Of a DNA stretch of 64,000 nt, positions 47,212-57,109 are shown one piece after another. The stretch is from Gammaproteobacteria bacterium. GTDB taxonomy: Bacteria > Pseudomonadota > Gammaproteobacteria > Pseudomonadales > Azotimanducaceae. The translations under genes and the position numbers were made by a program. A model generated the notes under the pieces. It was not told the origin of the DNA and did no database searches. It was given only the letters and a program-made list of their open reading frames with translations. The stretch spans positions 86,093 to 150,092 of the forward strand of contig JAPOVK010000027.1 of the NCBI GenBank assembly GCA_026708185.1. Reading direction: 5' to 3'. The stretch's first letter is position 1; the number at the start of each line of letters is the position of its first letter.

Positions 47212-47907
47212 TCACTCGAGCGCGTCCGTTCGTGCCAGGTATTGCGCCTTCTGCCTTCCTTCAGCATAGGCGATTTTCATCGCGAGCCGCGGGGTAGGCG
47301 AACTGTTGGGGCCCGACATATGGGGCTCGAAACTGTCGAACGCAACAGCTTCACCCCTCGACATGCTAATGAACGCCATGGGCTCCGCCACTCGAGATGC
47401 AATCTGATCCGGAATCGAGATCGGGAATCCCCCTTCTGGCTCTGCGCATTGCTCATGTTCCAGGACTGATCCCGTATTGAATGACGGCATGTCGCTCACG
47501 CCGACCTCGTTCTCAAGGGAAAGCATCAGACCACCTCGGTCTCTCGACATGTCCTCAAGAGCAATCCACACCGAGACAATCGACGGCGATGCCTCCTTTC
47601 CGAACCAATAGGGACGGTCTTGATGCAGCGCCGTTCCCGCCGCACCAGCACCCTTGATCAACAGGCTGGCATGATCAATGACAGGAATTCCAAACGCCAA
47701 CGTGCTGGAAATCTCGGGCCAAATCTCCAAGTGGAACAGTCTCAGCAAGTCAAGCTTGTCGGGCTCTAGCGCACTACCTCCAAAGAAATCCTTGCCAACC
47801 CAATGCAGCGACTCCTTGCTGCCAGATGAGGAAACAACTGAACCCGCGCGTCCAAGAAGATTGTCGACGATCCCAGCGGGAACGCGCGACTTCAGTCTGC
47901 ACCACAT
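47212..47907 (-). CDS. Phytanoyl-CoA dioxygenase (PhyH) family oxygenase
   Basis: 231 aa. The Fe(II)/2-oxoglutarate triad is visible: LHQDRPYW (H-x-D), the distal His in FEPHMSGPN, and an Arg soon after (PRLAMKI). Members hydroxylate diverse small molecules; this one is shorter than the fatty-acyl enzymes and its substrate is not evident. Base composition is less GC-rich and codon use looser than in surrounding genes, which suggests recent arrival. It lies 51 bp downstream of the start of the serine hydrolase on the same strand. Confidence 0.85.
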   Translation of the reverse strand: MWCRLKSRVPAGIVDNLLGRAGSVVSSSGSKESLHWVGKDFFGGSALEPDKLDLLRLFHLEIWPEISSTLAFGIPVIDHASLLIKGAGAAGTALHQDRPYWFGKEASPSIVSVWIALEDMSRDRGGLMLSLENEVGVSDMPSFNTGSVLEHEQCAEPEGGFPISIPDQIASRVAEPMAFISMSRGEAVAFDSFEPHMSGPNSSPTPRLAMKIAYAEGRQKAQYLARTDALE

Positions 47908-47958
47908 TATCCGGTCTCCGCCGCAATGGGCTAGGAATGGATCGGAAGGCGTCCCAGG

Positions 47959-49281
47959 TCAGTCGACAATCGCACCTCTGACCACTTCTGCAATCTTCCA
48001 GGGCAAATCCGTCGGCCCCTGGACCATGTACACAACCGTCAGTTCCTCCGCCGGTGCCGTCCAAGACATGGTACCGACCACCCCACCCCAGCCGAATGCC
48101 CCGGCTGTTCGACCGTCTTTGGCTTGGTCGGGATCAACGGTGATGCCGACCGTATAGCCGAAGCCGCGTCCGGATCCGCCCTTCTCTGTCTCGTTGAACA
48201 GATTCCCCACATGGTTGGTCGACATCAACGCAACCGATTCCGGCTCGAGGAGTCGATGGCCGAACAAGGTCCCCTTGTTGGCCAGCATCTGTTCAAAGTG
48301 CATGTAGTCTCGCGCGGTGCTGACGAGACCGATGGAACCCGAGAAGTAGTCGGCCGATTTGATCCAGGGGCCCTTGTCGTTCGGAATGACCGGCATCCGA
48401 CTCCGCTTGTCTTCCGGGACAATCCAGTGGGTATCCTTCATGTCAAGCGGATCGAAGATGCGTGTCTGGACGAACTCGTTGAAGGGCGTGCCCGAGACGA
48501 TCTCGACGATCCGCGCGACGACATCGAGACCGACAGTGCCGCTGTAGGCCCATCGGGTCCCTGGCTGGAAGTCCAGCGGACCGGCGGCCACCCTTGGGAT
48601 CCACGAAGCGAGGGTGTCCGACGCTCCGGGTCTGTCCAGTTTCGATACCGCTGTCCCGATCCCGCCCGTGTGCAGTCCGGCGGTGTGGGTCAAAAGATCG
48701 TGAACGGTCACATGCCGGTTGGCGTCCACCAGCTCGTGGTCGAGGACCTCCTGCTTCCTAAACTGGTCCTTGGACTTGGACTTGGCGATCTTCTTGGCGG
48801 CCGACTCGTTGGCGACGGCAACCTGAATACCCTTGAACTCGGGAATGTACTTCTCGACGGGGTCAGACGGGCTCATCAGACCTTCCTCGATCACCATCAT
48901 TGCCGCCACACCGAGGACGGGCTTGGTCGAGGAGGCCATATGGAACATCGCGTCCTTGCGCATGGGCTCCTGGGTCTTTCCATCAAGGACGCCGTGGGCC
49001 TCCATGTAGACCACCTTGCTACGTCGAGTGACGCCGACCACGGCTCCCGGAATGCGACCGGCATCGATGTAGTCCTGGACAAGGTCATCGATCTTCTGCA
49101 GTTCTTCAGCAGACATGCCGACCTCTTCCGGACTCCCGTGAGGCAACTCGCGAGCTGTGGCCATCGCAGGATCCAAGGTGTCTTGTTCGTGTTGGGGTTC
49201 GACTGGGGGCTGTTTGGTAACGGTCTCGTTGCAGGCAGTCGCCAGAAGACAAGCCGCTACGACGATCAGTGGTCTTGGCAC
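47959..49281 (-). CDS. Class C beta-lactamase-like serine hydrolase, probable lipoprotein
   Basis: 440 aa. A hydrophobic leader ends in LLATAC (Cys17), an acceptable though not perfect lipobox. The beta-lactamase/DD-peptidase fold shows S117-S-T-K120 (SxxK), a YSG in place of the usual YxN, and GWGGVVGT near the C-terminus in the KTG position. Such proteins are often esterases or D-aminopeptidases rather than resistance enzymes. Starts with GTG preceded by GAGGA at 5 nt. A -10-like GATAAT lies upstream near 49313. Less GC-rich than the flanks, like its PhyH neighbour. Confidence 0.88.
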   Translation of the reverse strand: MPRPLIVVAACLLATACNETVTKQPPVEPQHEQDTLDPAMATARELPHGSPEEVGMSAEELQKIDDLVQDYIDAGRIPGAVVGVTRRSKVVYMEAHGVLDGKTQEPMRKDAMFHMASSTKPVLGVAAMMVIEEGLMSPSDPVEKYIPEFKGIQVAVANESAAKKIAKSKSKDQFRKQEVLDHELVDANRHVTVHDLLTHTAGLHTGGIGTAVSKLDRPGASDTLASWIPRVAAGPLDFQPGTRWAYSGTVGLDVVARIVEIVSGTPFNEFVQTRIFDPLDMKDTHWIVPEDKRSRMPVIPNDKGPWIKSADYFSGSIGLVSTARDYMHFEQMLANKGTLFGHRLLEPESVALMSTNHVGNLFNETEKGGSGRGFGYTVGITVDPDQAKDGRTAGAFGWGGVVGTMSWTAPAEELTVVYMVQGPTDLPWKIAEVVRGAIVD

Positions 49282-49422
49282 GGGATTCCTCGAGGCGGGA
49301 CGGCTGGCACATTATCGAACAACCCGGCGTGCGAGCAAATGAATGGGCAGGGCGATCAGGCGGTTCACTCGCCCGCAGGTTCGGGCCGCAACAACAGGCG
49401 TTGGGGAGGCGCTCGGCGTGAC

Positions 49423-52400
49423 CTAGAACCGCGCCTCGATGCGCAGCCCCACCGCGTGGTCGGGCTCCACGCCCACGCGACCGGCCCCGCTGCCGTTGAC
49501 AGCCTCGCGCCGCATCGCCTCCAGCGACAGGTCGAGCCGGCCGGCGCCGGCGCCGCGCGAGAGCCGCCAGCCGAGCCGGTAGTCGCGCCCCGCCGCCGAC
49601 TGCCCGAAGCCAAGCCCGGGCGTCGAAGTGAAGCGGCCGCCGAACGCCGCTAGGCCGTAGCCGAACCGTAGCCCCAGGCGGCGCGATGCCAGCAGTCCGC
49701 CGTCCTCCGCGCCGTCGTCGTTCGCCGCGAGACCGGCGAGCGTGCCCCGTTCCAACAGCGCGTCCGCGCCGCCCGAGGCCGGGGCGCCCATCGTCTGCGT
49801 CAGCGTCAGGCGCGGACCCCGGCCGTTGCCGGCCCGCGGCTCCCAGAAGAGCGAGCCCGTGAGCCCAGCCTCGCGGAAGCCCTTCGCGTCGTGGCCCACC
49901 AGTCCCCGGCCCTTGAGATCGAAGGCGAGACCCCGCCGCGGGTCCGCCCAGGCGATGCCGCCGCCGACGTCCACCCCGAGGCCGGTCTCGGCGTCGCCCC
50001 CGTCCCGGCGCACAGCGACCTCCACGCTCGGTTTCAGTTGCGCCCCGCCCTCGAAGCGGAACGGCCGCGAGGCTGCAAGACCCAGCCGGAGCCGCGTCGC
50101 CTCGGTGCTCGTACCCGCAAGCCCCGGCGCCGCCGCCGAGCGCGTGCGCACCCCCATCGCATCGGTCTCGAACGCTAGCTCGAAGCCGCCCGGGGCGCAC
50201 CGTGCACGGACGCCCCGTCCGCGGACGCCGGCACCACCGTCAGCGCGCCCTCGCCGTAGCCCGCAACGCCCCAGACCGAGACCCGCTCGCCCAGCGCCTG
50301 GCGCATCCACGGATAGAGCCCGGTCATGGTCGAGGACACCGTGCCGCGCCCGGACTCCGCGCGGTAGCCGCCGTCGCCGATGCTGTGCCCCAGGATCAGG
50401 CCCGCCGCGGTCCTCTCCCGGCTCCAGTCGACGCCCAGGAGCGTGCTCGCCACCTCGCCGTCGAGGGCGAGGTCGCCGTCGTGCCCGTCGAAGCGCGTCA
50501 CCGACCGCCGGCCCCACAGCCCGTAGCTGCCGGTTCGCGCATCGCCCGCCGCGAACGAGAAGGAGCTCCCGAGCAGCAGTTCGCGCGCCGTCATGCCCCG
50601 GCCCTGCGGCGCGTGCCAGTTCGGCCCCTCCGGGTCTCCTGCACCTGCGGCTTGAAGGCCGGCACCCGCTCCCTGCCCGGCACGCAGACGCGTCGCGTCG
50701 GTCCCCGCGCCGTAGCCGACGTCGCCCCACAGCGACAGGCGCCCGTCGACCGCGTGGTGGCCCCCGTCCTCCGGCGCTCCGGACGCGCCAACTCCTGCCG
50801 CCCCCATCCGGACCTCCACCGCGTCGATCACCTGGTCCGCAACCGTGCGCCCGAAGCGCCCGAGCCACGCAGCCGGTATCGGGTCCGAGTTGGCGATGGT
50901 GCCCGTCGCCTCCCCGCGGCTGATGGCGATGGTCTTCGACGCGTCGTCGCACAGTTCCGCGTCGCTGATCCGTACCTCCACCGTCTCCCCGCCGTCGTCG
51001 ATCGCGTCGTCGAGGATGCGGACGAACTCCGTCCACTCGGTGACCCCGGGCGGCTGCCACAGCGTCGATCTCGGTCGCCGCAGGTAGTCGACCCCCTCGA
51101 CCGCGGTGCCGCTGCCGAGGGTCTCGAAGTCGTAGCAGACATGCTCGTCCAGCGCCCGCGAGAGCCTGATGGTGAAGTGCAGCCAGCCGCCGCGCTCGCT
51201 CCCGCTCGTGTTCTCGATCCGCATGTCCACGTTCGGCAAGGGGGTCCTGCTGCCCGCGGGCGCCCCGATCGTCCCCGTCGCCTGCGCCCTGGTGATCGAC
51301 AACGGGCCGAACTCGGCCCCCCGGGGCGTGATCACCCGCGCGTTGGCGATCTCGACGATCACCGTCTCGCCGGCGTCGGCGGCGGCGTCCTCGATCAGCG
51401 CGACCGAACCCGGCTGCGCCGTTTCCCCCGCGGAGAAGACGATCCGGTAGTCCGCCTCCTGGTAGTCGGCGTTCGCGGTGGCGGTGCCCCCCGGAACGGT
51501 CCGGAAGTCCACCGCGACGGTCGCGCTCACCGCCTTCGACAGGCTGACGTCGAAGGCGAGGTTGGCGGAGTCCTCGGTGCCGCTGGTGTCGGCGATCGAC
51601 AGGCTCGGCAGACTGCCGAGATCGGGCGGCTCCGTGTCCGTGTTCAGGGTCAGCGTCGGCGAGCCGAGGAGCCGGCCCCCGCTGCTGGTGCACAGAGCGC
51701 CCCTGTCGCTGCAGGGCCGGTCTCCGCGCAGGGTGACGGCGACGGGCTTCGTCTCGTCGTCCGGCACCACCGTCATGCGCCAGTGGTTGCTGTACAGCTT
51801 GCCCTCCGTGCGCTCCTTGTGGATGCGCAGGGCCCGGTCCATGTGCCCGTTGGTCACGCTGAAGGCATGGTCGCGCATCTCCCGGTGCGGAATGCTCACG
51901 CCCTCGGACAGCCTGAGGTCGAACCGGTACCGCAGGGCGCCGTTGGCGAAGAAGGCCTCCGCGGACTCAAGCGTCGGGATGAGCGGCGGTATCCAGTTGC
52001 TGCCTTTGACGTTCATCATGATGGACGAGGTAACCAGGATTCCATTGAGCCTGAAGGCATTTTCGATAAGCCATCCTGCGGCCCCCGTCTCGGCATCGCT
52101 GTTCGTCACGCCTAGTTGGAAATCATGCGTATGGTTGCCTTCGGTAAAGATACTCACCAAGTACCTGGTATCCGGAAGCAACACGGCATTTGGAGGTGCC
52201 GTGAAGTCATTCACGGCTCCTTCATTCAGCGTGGACGGAGTGCTTAGGCTGACCACCAGCTCTCCCAGATTGTTGGTCTCGCTGCTGTCGAATCTGTGAA
52301 CCGAGACCGTAATGGTCTCACCGGTCGCGGAGTTGTCCGTGTGGATGTAGATTCCAACGGAACTCAGTTCGTAACCCGTAGCATTGCTACCGGTAGTAAA

Positions 52401-52679
52401 TCGTTGCGCTATTCTGCCGAATGCGGAGTTCCCCACGTTTATAGAGTTGTCGCGACCCTCACCCGCATTGCTGACAAGCGTCGTTTGGGCTTGTGCGCCG
52501 GCGGCCGCAGCGAACAGCAGGACCAGGGCGGCGATCCGCGCGGGCGCGAGGCCACCGCCGGGGCGCGCGGCGCCGAAACCAGGCGTCCTGAGTGCCGCCG
52601 CGAGCGCGAATGCCCGTGGCTGGCCGTCGCCTTCGCGGGGATCTGACCGAAAGTCCTCGAAAGGGGGTTTGAGATACAT
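49423..52679 (-). pseudogene. Autotransporter-like surface protein 1, frameshifted
   Basis: The N-terminal frame runs 52679 to 50175 (834 aa): long leader MYLKPPFEDF then a hydrophobic core ending GAQAQ, a jelly-roll-like region, two Calx-beta-like domains and the linker AAWLGRFGRTVADQVIDAV, then the start of a barrel. The remainder of the barrel continues in another frame to a stop at 49423, ending GLRIEARF. Compared with the intact paralogue at 53441-57109, about 64 nt are missing at 50191-50234, which shifts the frame. All other barrel motifs (DAMGVRT, GLGVDVGGGIAW) are kept. It could be a recent pseudogene, a phase-off allele or an assembly error. Confidence 0.82.
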
Positions 52680-53440
52680 GCGCGCCGGCCGCTTCGCGCC
52701 CGTCCGGATGACTCAGACCCGCACTGTGGCGCGATTCCAGGGCACAACGTTAGTCCGGTAAACGAAAGCGCGTCGAGTTGCGCCGGGTGTTCTCTGCCAA
52801 TCCGATCCCGGCCTTGGTCTGTGCCGTTTAGGGCGGCTGACCCCGTGGTCCCGAGCCAGAGCAGAACGGGCGGGAGGCGCGCAGTGCAGCAGGGCCGGTG
52901 GGCGTAAGCCATGCCGGCTGTGCGCATACGGCAACGCTGACCGTACATGGACCCGCGTTTCGCTTTTGAGACAATCAAGCCGGGGAGTGTCCCGCCTTGC
53001 GGTCGTACCGCCTTGGGCTCGGGGCAACTCCCTTTCGCTTACCAGACTATCGATGTGCCCTCCGAAGCGGGGAGAATTACGCGCGTGGCGCGTCGCTACG
53101 GGTGCGTCCGATCGAAAGGTTGCTCGATGAAGGGTTACTCGGCGCCAGGGAAACCTGCGACCAGATCTAGAAGCGGCGCTGGAACGCCGGAGGAAGAACT
53201 TCGGGCGTCCAGCCGCGACGACTATGCGGAAAAACGAAAACCGCCGTCTCCTACACAAACATGGTATTGGACGACTTCGACGCCCAGTCCGAGCAGTTGA
53301 GCGGCCACCGCCAGGAGTACGTCAAGCTCTCGAGCGGCCCGACTCGCGGCCTTCCCAACGGCGTCCGCCGCCTGTCGTTTCGCCCGGTGCGGCCGCTTCC
53401 GTCCCGCTTCTGCCACGCGCCATGCCTAGCTCGGCGGGGC
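52680..53440. other. 761-bp spacer with inverted repeats, upstream of gene 1
   Basis: No gene was recognised. It is homologous throughout to the spacer 57110-57828. It holds 30-bp imperfect inverted repeats (see next entry), a 21-bp motif at 52956-52976 that is identical in the other spacer (57395-57415), and a conserved block 53270-53312 (GACGACTTCGACGCCCAGTC...). Short open frames here are not conserved in both spacers; the second copy of the block has an in-frame TAG. Confidence 0.7.
52740..53060. repeat. Inverted-repeat pair bounding a 261-bp segment
   Basis: The arms are 52740-52769 and 53031-53060. Read outward-in they match at 25 of 30 positions by eye; shared cores are CTTTCG.TTACC.GACTA and TGTGCCC. 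Each arm has GCAACTC on its inner side. The pair lies about 60 bp upstream of surface-protein gene 1. It could be an invertible segment, terminal repeats of a small mobile element, or paired operators. Confidence 0.6.
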
Positions 53441-56400
53441 CTAGAGCCGCGCTTCGATTTGTAGCCCGACCGCGCGCTCGGGTTCCACGACCGCGCCGTA
53501 GCCGTTGACGGCCTCGCGCCGCGTCGCCAAAAGCGACAGGTCGAGGGAGCCGGCGCCCGTGCCGTGCGAGAGCCGCCAGCCGAGCCGGTAGTCGCGCCAC
53601 GCGTCCGACAGCCCGACGCCGAGTTCAGGCGTCGAGGTGAAGCGGTCGCCGAACGCCGCAAGGCCGTAGCCGAACCGCATCTCCAGGCGGCGCCGTGCCA
53701 GCAGCCCGCCGTCCTCCGCGCCGCTGTCGTGCGCCGCGAGACCGGCGAGCGTGCCCCGTTCCAGCAGCGCATGCGCGCCGCCCGAGTCCGGCCCGCCCAT
53801 CGTCTGCGTCAGCGTCAGGCTCGGACCCCGGCCGTTGTCGGCCCGCGGCTCCCAGACGAGCGAGCCCGACAGCCCGGCCTCGCGGAAGCCCTTCGAGTCG
53901 TGGGTCACCAGTCCCCGGCCCCGGAGATCGACGGCGAGACCCCGCCGCGGGTCCGTCCATGCGATGCCGCCGCCGACATCCATCCCGAAGCCGGTCTCGG
54001 CGTCGCCGCCGTCCCGGCGCACCGCGACCTCGACGCTCGGTCTCAGTTGCGCTCCGCCCGCGAAACGGAACGGCCGCGAGCCCTCCAGGCCCAGCCGGAG
54101 CCGCGCCACCTCGGTGCCCGTGCCCGCCAGCCCCGGCACGGCCGCCGAGTGCGTGCGCACACCCATCGCGTCGGTCTTGACCGCAAGCTCGAAGCCGCCC
54201 TCGTCCGGCGCTTGCGCCAGCGTGCCGCGCAGGCCCACCGCCCCCATGCCAAGTCCCAGGTCGGTACGGATCGCCGCCTGGGACACGCCGTCCAGTTTCG
54301 CCGACGTCACCGTCAGCGTGCCTTCGCCGTAGCCCGCAACGCCCCAGACCGAGACCCGCTCGCCCAGCGCCCGGCGCATCCACGGATAGAGCCCGGTCAT
54401 GGTCGAGGACACCGTGCCGCGCCCGGACTCCGCGCGGTAGCCGCCGTCGCCGATGCTGTGCCCGAGGATCAGCCCCATCGTGGTCCGCTCCCGGCTCCAG
54501 TCGGCGCCCAGCAACGCGCTCGCCACCTCGCCGTCGACCGCGACGTCGCCGTCGCGGCCGTCGAAGCGCGTCACCGACCGCCGGCCCCACAGCCCGTAGC
54601 TGCCGATCCGCGCATCGCCCGCCGCGAGCGAGAAGGAGCTGCCGAACAGCAGCCCGCGCGCCGTCATGCCGTGGCCCCGCGGCGCGCGCCAGTTCGGCCC
54701 CTCCGGGTCTACCGCACCCTCGCCTCGAAGGCCTGGACCCTGCCCCCACGATCCGGGATGCAGACGCATCGCGTCGGCTCCCGCGTCGTAGCCGCGCCCC
54801 CACGGCGACAGGTGCTCGCTCGGCGCGTGGCGCCCCCAGTCCTGCCGCGCCCGTGGTGCGCCGACCCGGTGGCCAGCGAGGTTCACCTCCGTGCCGGGAA
54901 GCCGTGCCGCCTCCATCCGGACCTCCACCGCATCGATCACCTGGTCCGCAACCGTGCGCCCGAAGCGTGCGAGCCACGCCGCCGGTATCGGATCCGAGTT
55001 GGCGATGGTGCCCGTCGCGTCCGCCCGGCTGATGGCGATGGTCCTCGACGCGTCGTCGCACAGTTCCGCGTCGCTGATCCTGACCTGCACCGTCTCCCCG
55101 CCGTCGTCGATCGCGTCGTCGAGGATGCGCACGAAGTCGGTCCACTCCGTGACCCCGGGCGGCTGCCACAGCGTCGATCGCGGACGCTGCGCGAAGTCGA
55201 CCCCCTCGGTCGCAGTCCCGGTGCCGAGGGTCTCGAAGTCGTAGCAGACGTGCTCGTCGAGCGCCCGCGAGAGCCTAACGGCGAAGTGCAGCCAGCCGCC
55301 TCTCTCGCTCCCGCTCGTGTTCTCGATCCGCATGTCCACGTCCGGCAACGGGGTCTTGGTGCCCGCGGGCGCGTCGATCGTCCCCGTCGCCTGCGCCCGG
55401 GTGATCGACAGCGGACCGAACTCGGCCCCCCGGGGCGTGGTCACCCGCGCATTGGCGATCTCGACGACCACCGTCTCGCCGGCATCGTCGTCGGAATCCT
55501 CGATCAGCGCGACCGAACCCGGCTGCACCGTCTCCCCGGCCGCGAAGACGATCCGGTGGCTCGCCTCCCGGTAGTCGGCGTTCGCGGTGGCGGTGCCGCC
55601 CGGAACGGTCCGGAAGTCGACCGCGATGCTCGCGCTCACGGCCTTCGACAGGCTGACGTCGAAGGCGAGGTTGGCGGAGTCCTCGGTGCCGCTGGTGTCG
55701 GCGATCGACAGGCTCGGCAGGCTGCCGAGGTCCGGCGGCTCCGTGTCCGTGCTCAGGTTCAGCGTCGGCGAGCCGTCGAGCCAACCCCCGCTGCTGCTGC
55801 ATAGAGCGCCCTCCTCGCCGCAGGGCCGGTTGCCGCGCAAGGTGACCGCGACGGGCTTCGTCTCGTCGTCCGGCGCCACCGTCATGCGCCAGTGATTGCT
55901 GTAGAGGACTCCCCCGGTACGCTGCCTGTGGATGCGCTGCGCCTTGTCCATGTGCCCGTTCGTCACGCCGAAGGCATGGTCCCGCATCTCCTCGTGCGGA
56001 ATGCTCACGCCTTCGGACAGCCTGAGGTCGAGCCGATATCGCAGGGCGCCATTGACGAACAAGGCTTCGGCGGAGACCAGCGTTGGGATGACGGGGGGCG
56101 CGTCGGGGGCCACGGCACCGGTCTCGTCGCTTGTGAGGGTCTCTTCGTAGCCGTCGCCGTCAGTGAAGGTGACCTTGACCTTGAGCGTCCTGCCGACATC
56201 GCCCGCCACGGGGACGTAGGTCTGAGACGTCGCCCCGCCTATCTCGGTCTCGGTCGGCCCGTCCACCTGCACCCACTGGAAGGAATAGCCCGCGGGGAAA
56301 GCGGTCGCGGGCAGGTTGTTGTCGTCGGCCATGTTGCCCGCGGTCGCGGTCAGGGTCTGGCCTACCCGCGGGGTGCCGTCGATCCCCGGCTTGCCCGTGG

Positions 56401-57109
56401 CAGCCGTGTTGGGCGGGCCGTCGATAGTCCCATTTACTCTCAGCTTGACGCTGTAACTTGGCGCGTCACCCCACGGATCCGTGTCGTATCGGATTCGGTG
56501 ACTGTCTTGGATTGACCACCTACCGACGCCCCTCTGGCTGCCGTCGGTCGTGGTCTCGATTCCGTAACGCGCGCCCGAACTCCCGATCACGACGAAGTAA
56601 CCAGCGAGCTTCTCCAGTGTCGCATTTTCGGGCGCGTTGAATCTTCCCGTTCCGTCGGCGATCGTGCTCGGATTGGTCAGCACGTACAGGGCATTCGCGG
56701 CCGGGTTTTCTCCCTCGCTCCTGTGGATGCTGACTGACGGCACCGCCCCCGGGCTAACGCCTTCCAGGTTCAGTTCCACACTCGAAAGGGTGTAGCCGTA
56801 TTCGTTGCTCCCGGTCCAGAACCGTTGGGCCCGGATGCTCACCTCGCCAGTGGAAAGGGGGCCGACGAACGGGCCGGTAAAGCGAGAATTGTCAAGGTTG
56901 CTAACCAGGTTGGTTTCGGTCTGGGCCTGTGCGGCGGCGGCCGTGAGGAGCAGCACCGAAACGACCAGCAGGGCGCGCGCGAGTCCAGCGCCGGGAGGCG
57001 CCGTGCCGAAGCCAAAGGTCCCGTGTGCCGCCGCCGGGGATGCCTGCGGCCGGCCGCCACCTTCGCGGAGACCCGACCGGAATACGCTCAACGGCGGTTC
57101 GAGGTACAT
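53441..57109 (-). CDS. Autotransporter-like surface protein 2, intact
   Basis: 1222 aa. The leader (MYLEPPLSVFRSG...) is unusually long, about 45 residues before the hydrophobic core ending AAAAQAQ. Next come a jelly-roll-like region, an Ig-like domain (PGIDGTPRVGQTLTATAGN ... YSFQWVQVDG, about residues 245-345), a domain starting PTLVSAEALFVNGALRYRLD, two Calx-beta-like domains (SLSIADTSGTEDSANLAFDV and VDMRIENTSGSERGGWLHF), the linker AAWLARFGRTVADQVIDAV, and a C-terminal beta-barrel of about 370 residues ending VGLQIEARL. The barrel and linker are of the autotransporter type, so the N-terminal part is probably displayed outside. Its 3' 741 bp are identical by eye to gene 3. Confidence 0.88.
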   Translation of the reverse strand: MYLEPPLSVFRSGLREGGGRPQASPAAAHGTFGFGTAPPGAGLARALLVVSVLLLTAAAAQAQTETNLVSNLDNSRFTGPFVGPLSTGEVSIRAQRFWTGSNEYGYTLSSVELNLEGVSPGAVPSVSIHRSEGENPAANALYVLTNPSTIADGTGRFNAPENATLEKLAGYFVVIGSSGARYGIETTTDGSQRGVGRWSIQDSHRIRYDTDPWGDAPSYSVKLRVNGTIDGPPNTAATGKPGIDGTPRVGQTLTATAGNMADDNNLPATAFPAGYSFQWVQVDGPTETEIGGATSQTYVPVAGDVGRTLKVKVTFTDGDGYEETLTSDETGAVAPDAPPVIPTLVSAEALFVNGALRYRLDLRLSEGVSIPHEEMRDHAFGVTNGHMDKAQRIHRQRTGGVLYSNHWRMTVAPDDETKPVAVTLRGNRPCGEEGALCSSSGGWLDGSPTLNLSTDTEPPDLGSLPSLSIADTSGTEDSANLAFDVSLSKAVSASIAVDFRTVPGGTATANADYREASHRIVFAAGETVQPGSVALIEDSDDDAGETVVVEIANARVTTPRGAEFGPLSITRAQATGTIDAPAGTKTPLPDVDMRIENTSGSERGGWLHFAVRLSRALDEHVCYDFETLGTGTATEGVDFAQRPRSTLWQPPGVTEWTDFVRILDDAIDDGGETVQVRISDAELCDDASRTIAISRADATGTIANSDPIPAAWLARFGRTVADQVIDAVEVRMEAARLPGTEVNLAGHRVGAPRARQDWGRHAPSEHLSPWGRGYDAGADAMRLHPGSWGQGPGLRGEGAVDPEGPNWRAPRGHGMTARGLLFGSSFSLAAGDARIGSYGLWGRRSVTRFDGRDGDVAVDGEVASALLGADWSRERTTMGLILGHSIGDGGYRAESGRGTVSSTMTGLYPWMRRALGERVSVWGVAGYGEGTLTVTSAKLDGVSQAAIRTDLGLGMGAVGLRGTLAQAPDEGGFELAVKTDAMGVRTHSAAVPGLAGTGTEVARLRLGLEGSRPFRFAGGAQLRPSVEVAVRRDGGDAETGFGMDVGGGIAWTDPRRGLAVDLRGRGLVTHDSKGFREAGLSGSLVWEPRADNGRGPSLTLTQTMGGPDSGGAHALLERGTLAGLAAHDSGAEDGGLLARRRLEMRFGYGLAAFGDRFTSTPELGVGLSDAWRDYRLGWRLSHGTGAGSLDLSLLATRREAVNGYGAVVEPERAVGLQIEARL
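53501..54241 (-). repeat. 741-bp barrel block identical to 57901-58641
   Basis: Position by position at an offset of 4400 bp no mismatch was seen by eye between 53501 and 54241; divergence resumes on both sides (for example 54242 onward and the last 60 bp of the gene). This points to recent gene conversion or unequal exchange between the paralogues. Confidence 0.82.

Noticed and set aside
53261..53464. A small plus-strand ORF (67 codons, MVLDDFDAQSEQLSGHRQE...) downstream of gene 2.
   Set aside because: The homologous stretch at 57690-57750 has an in-frame TAG right after the conserved part and no shared start, so coding is not supported.
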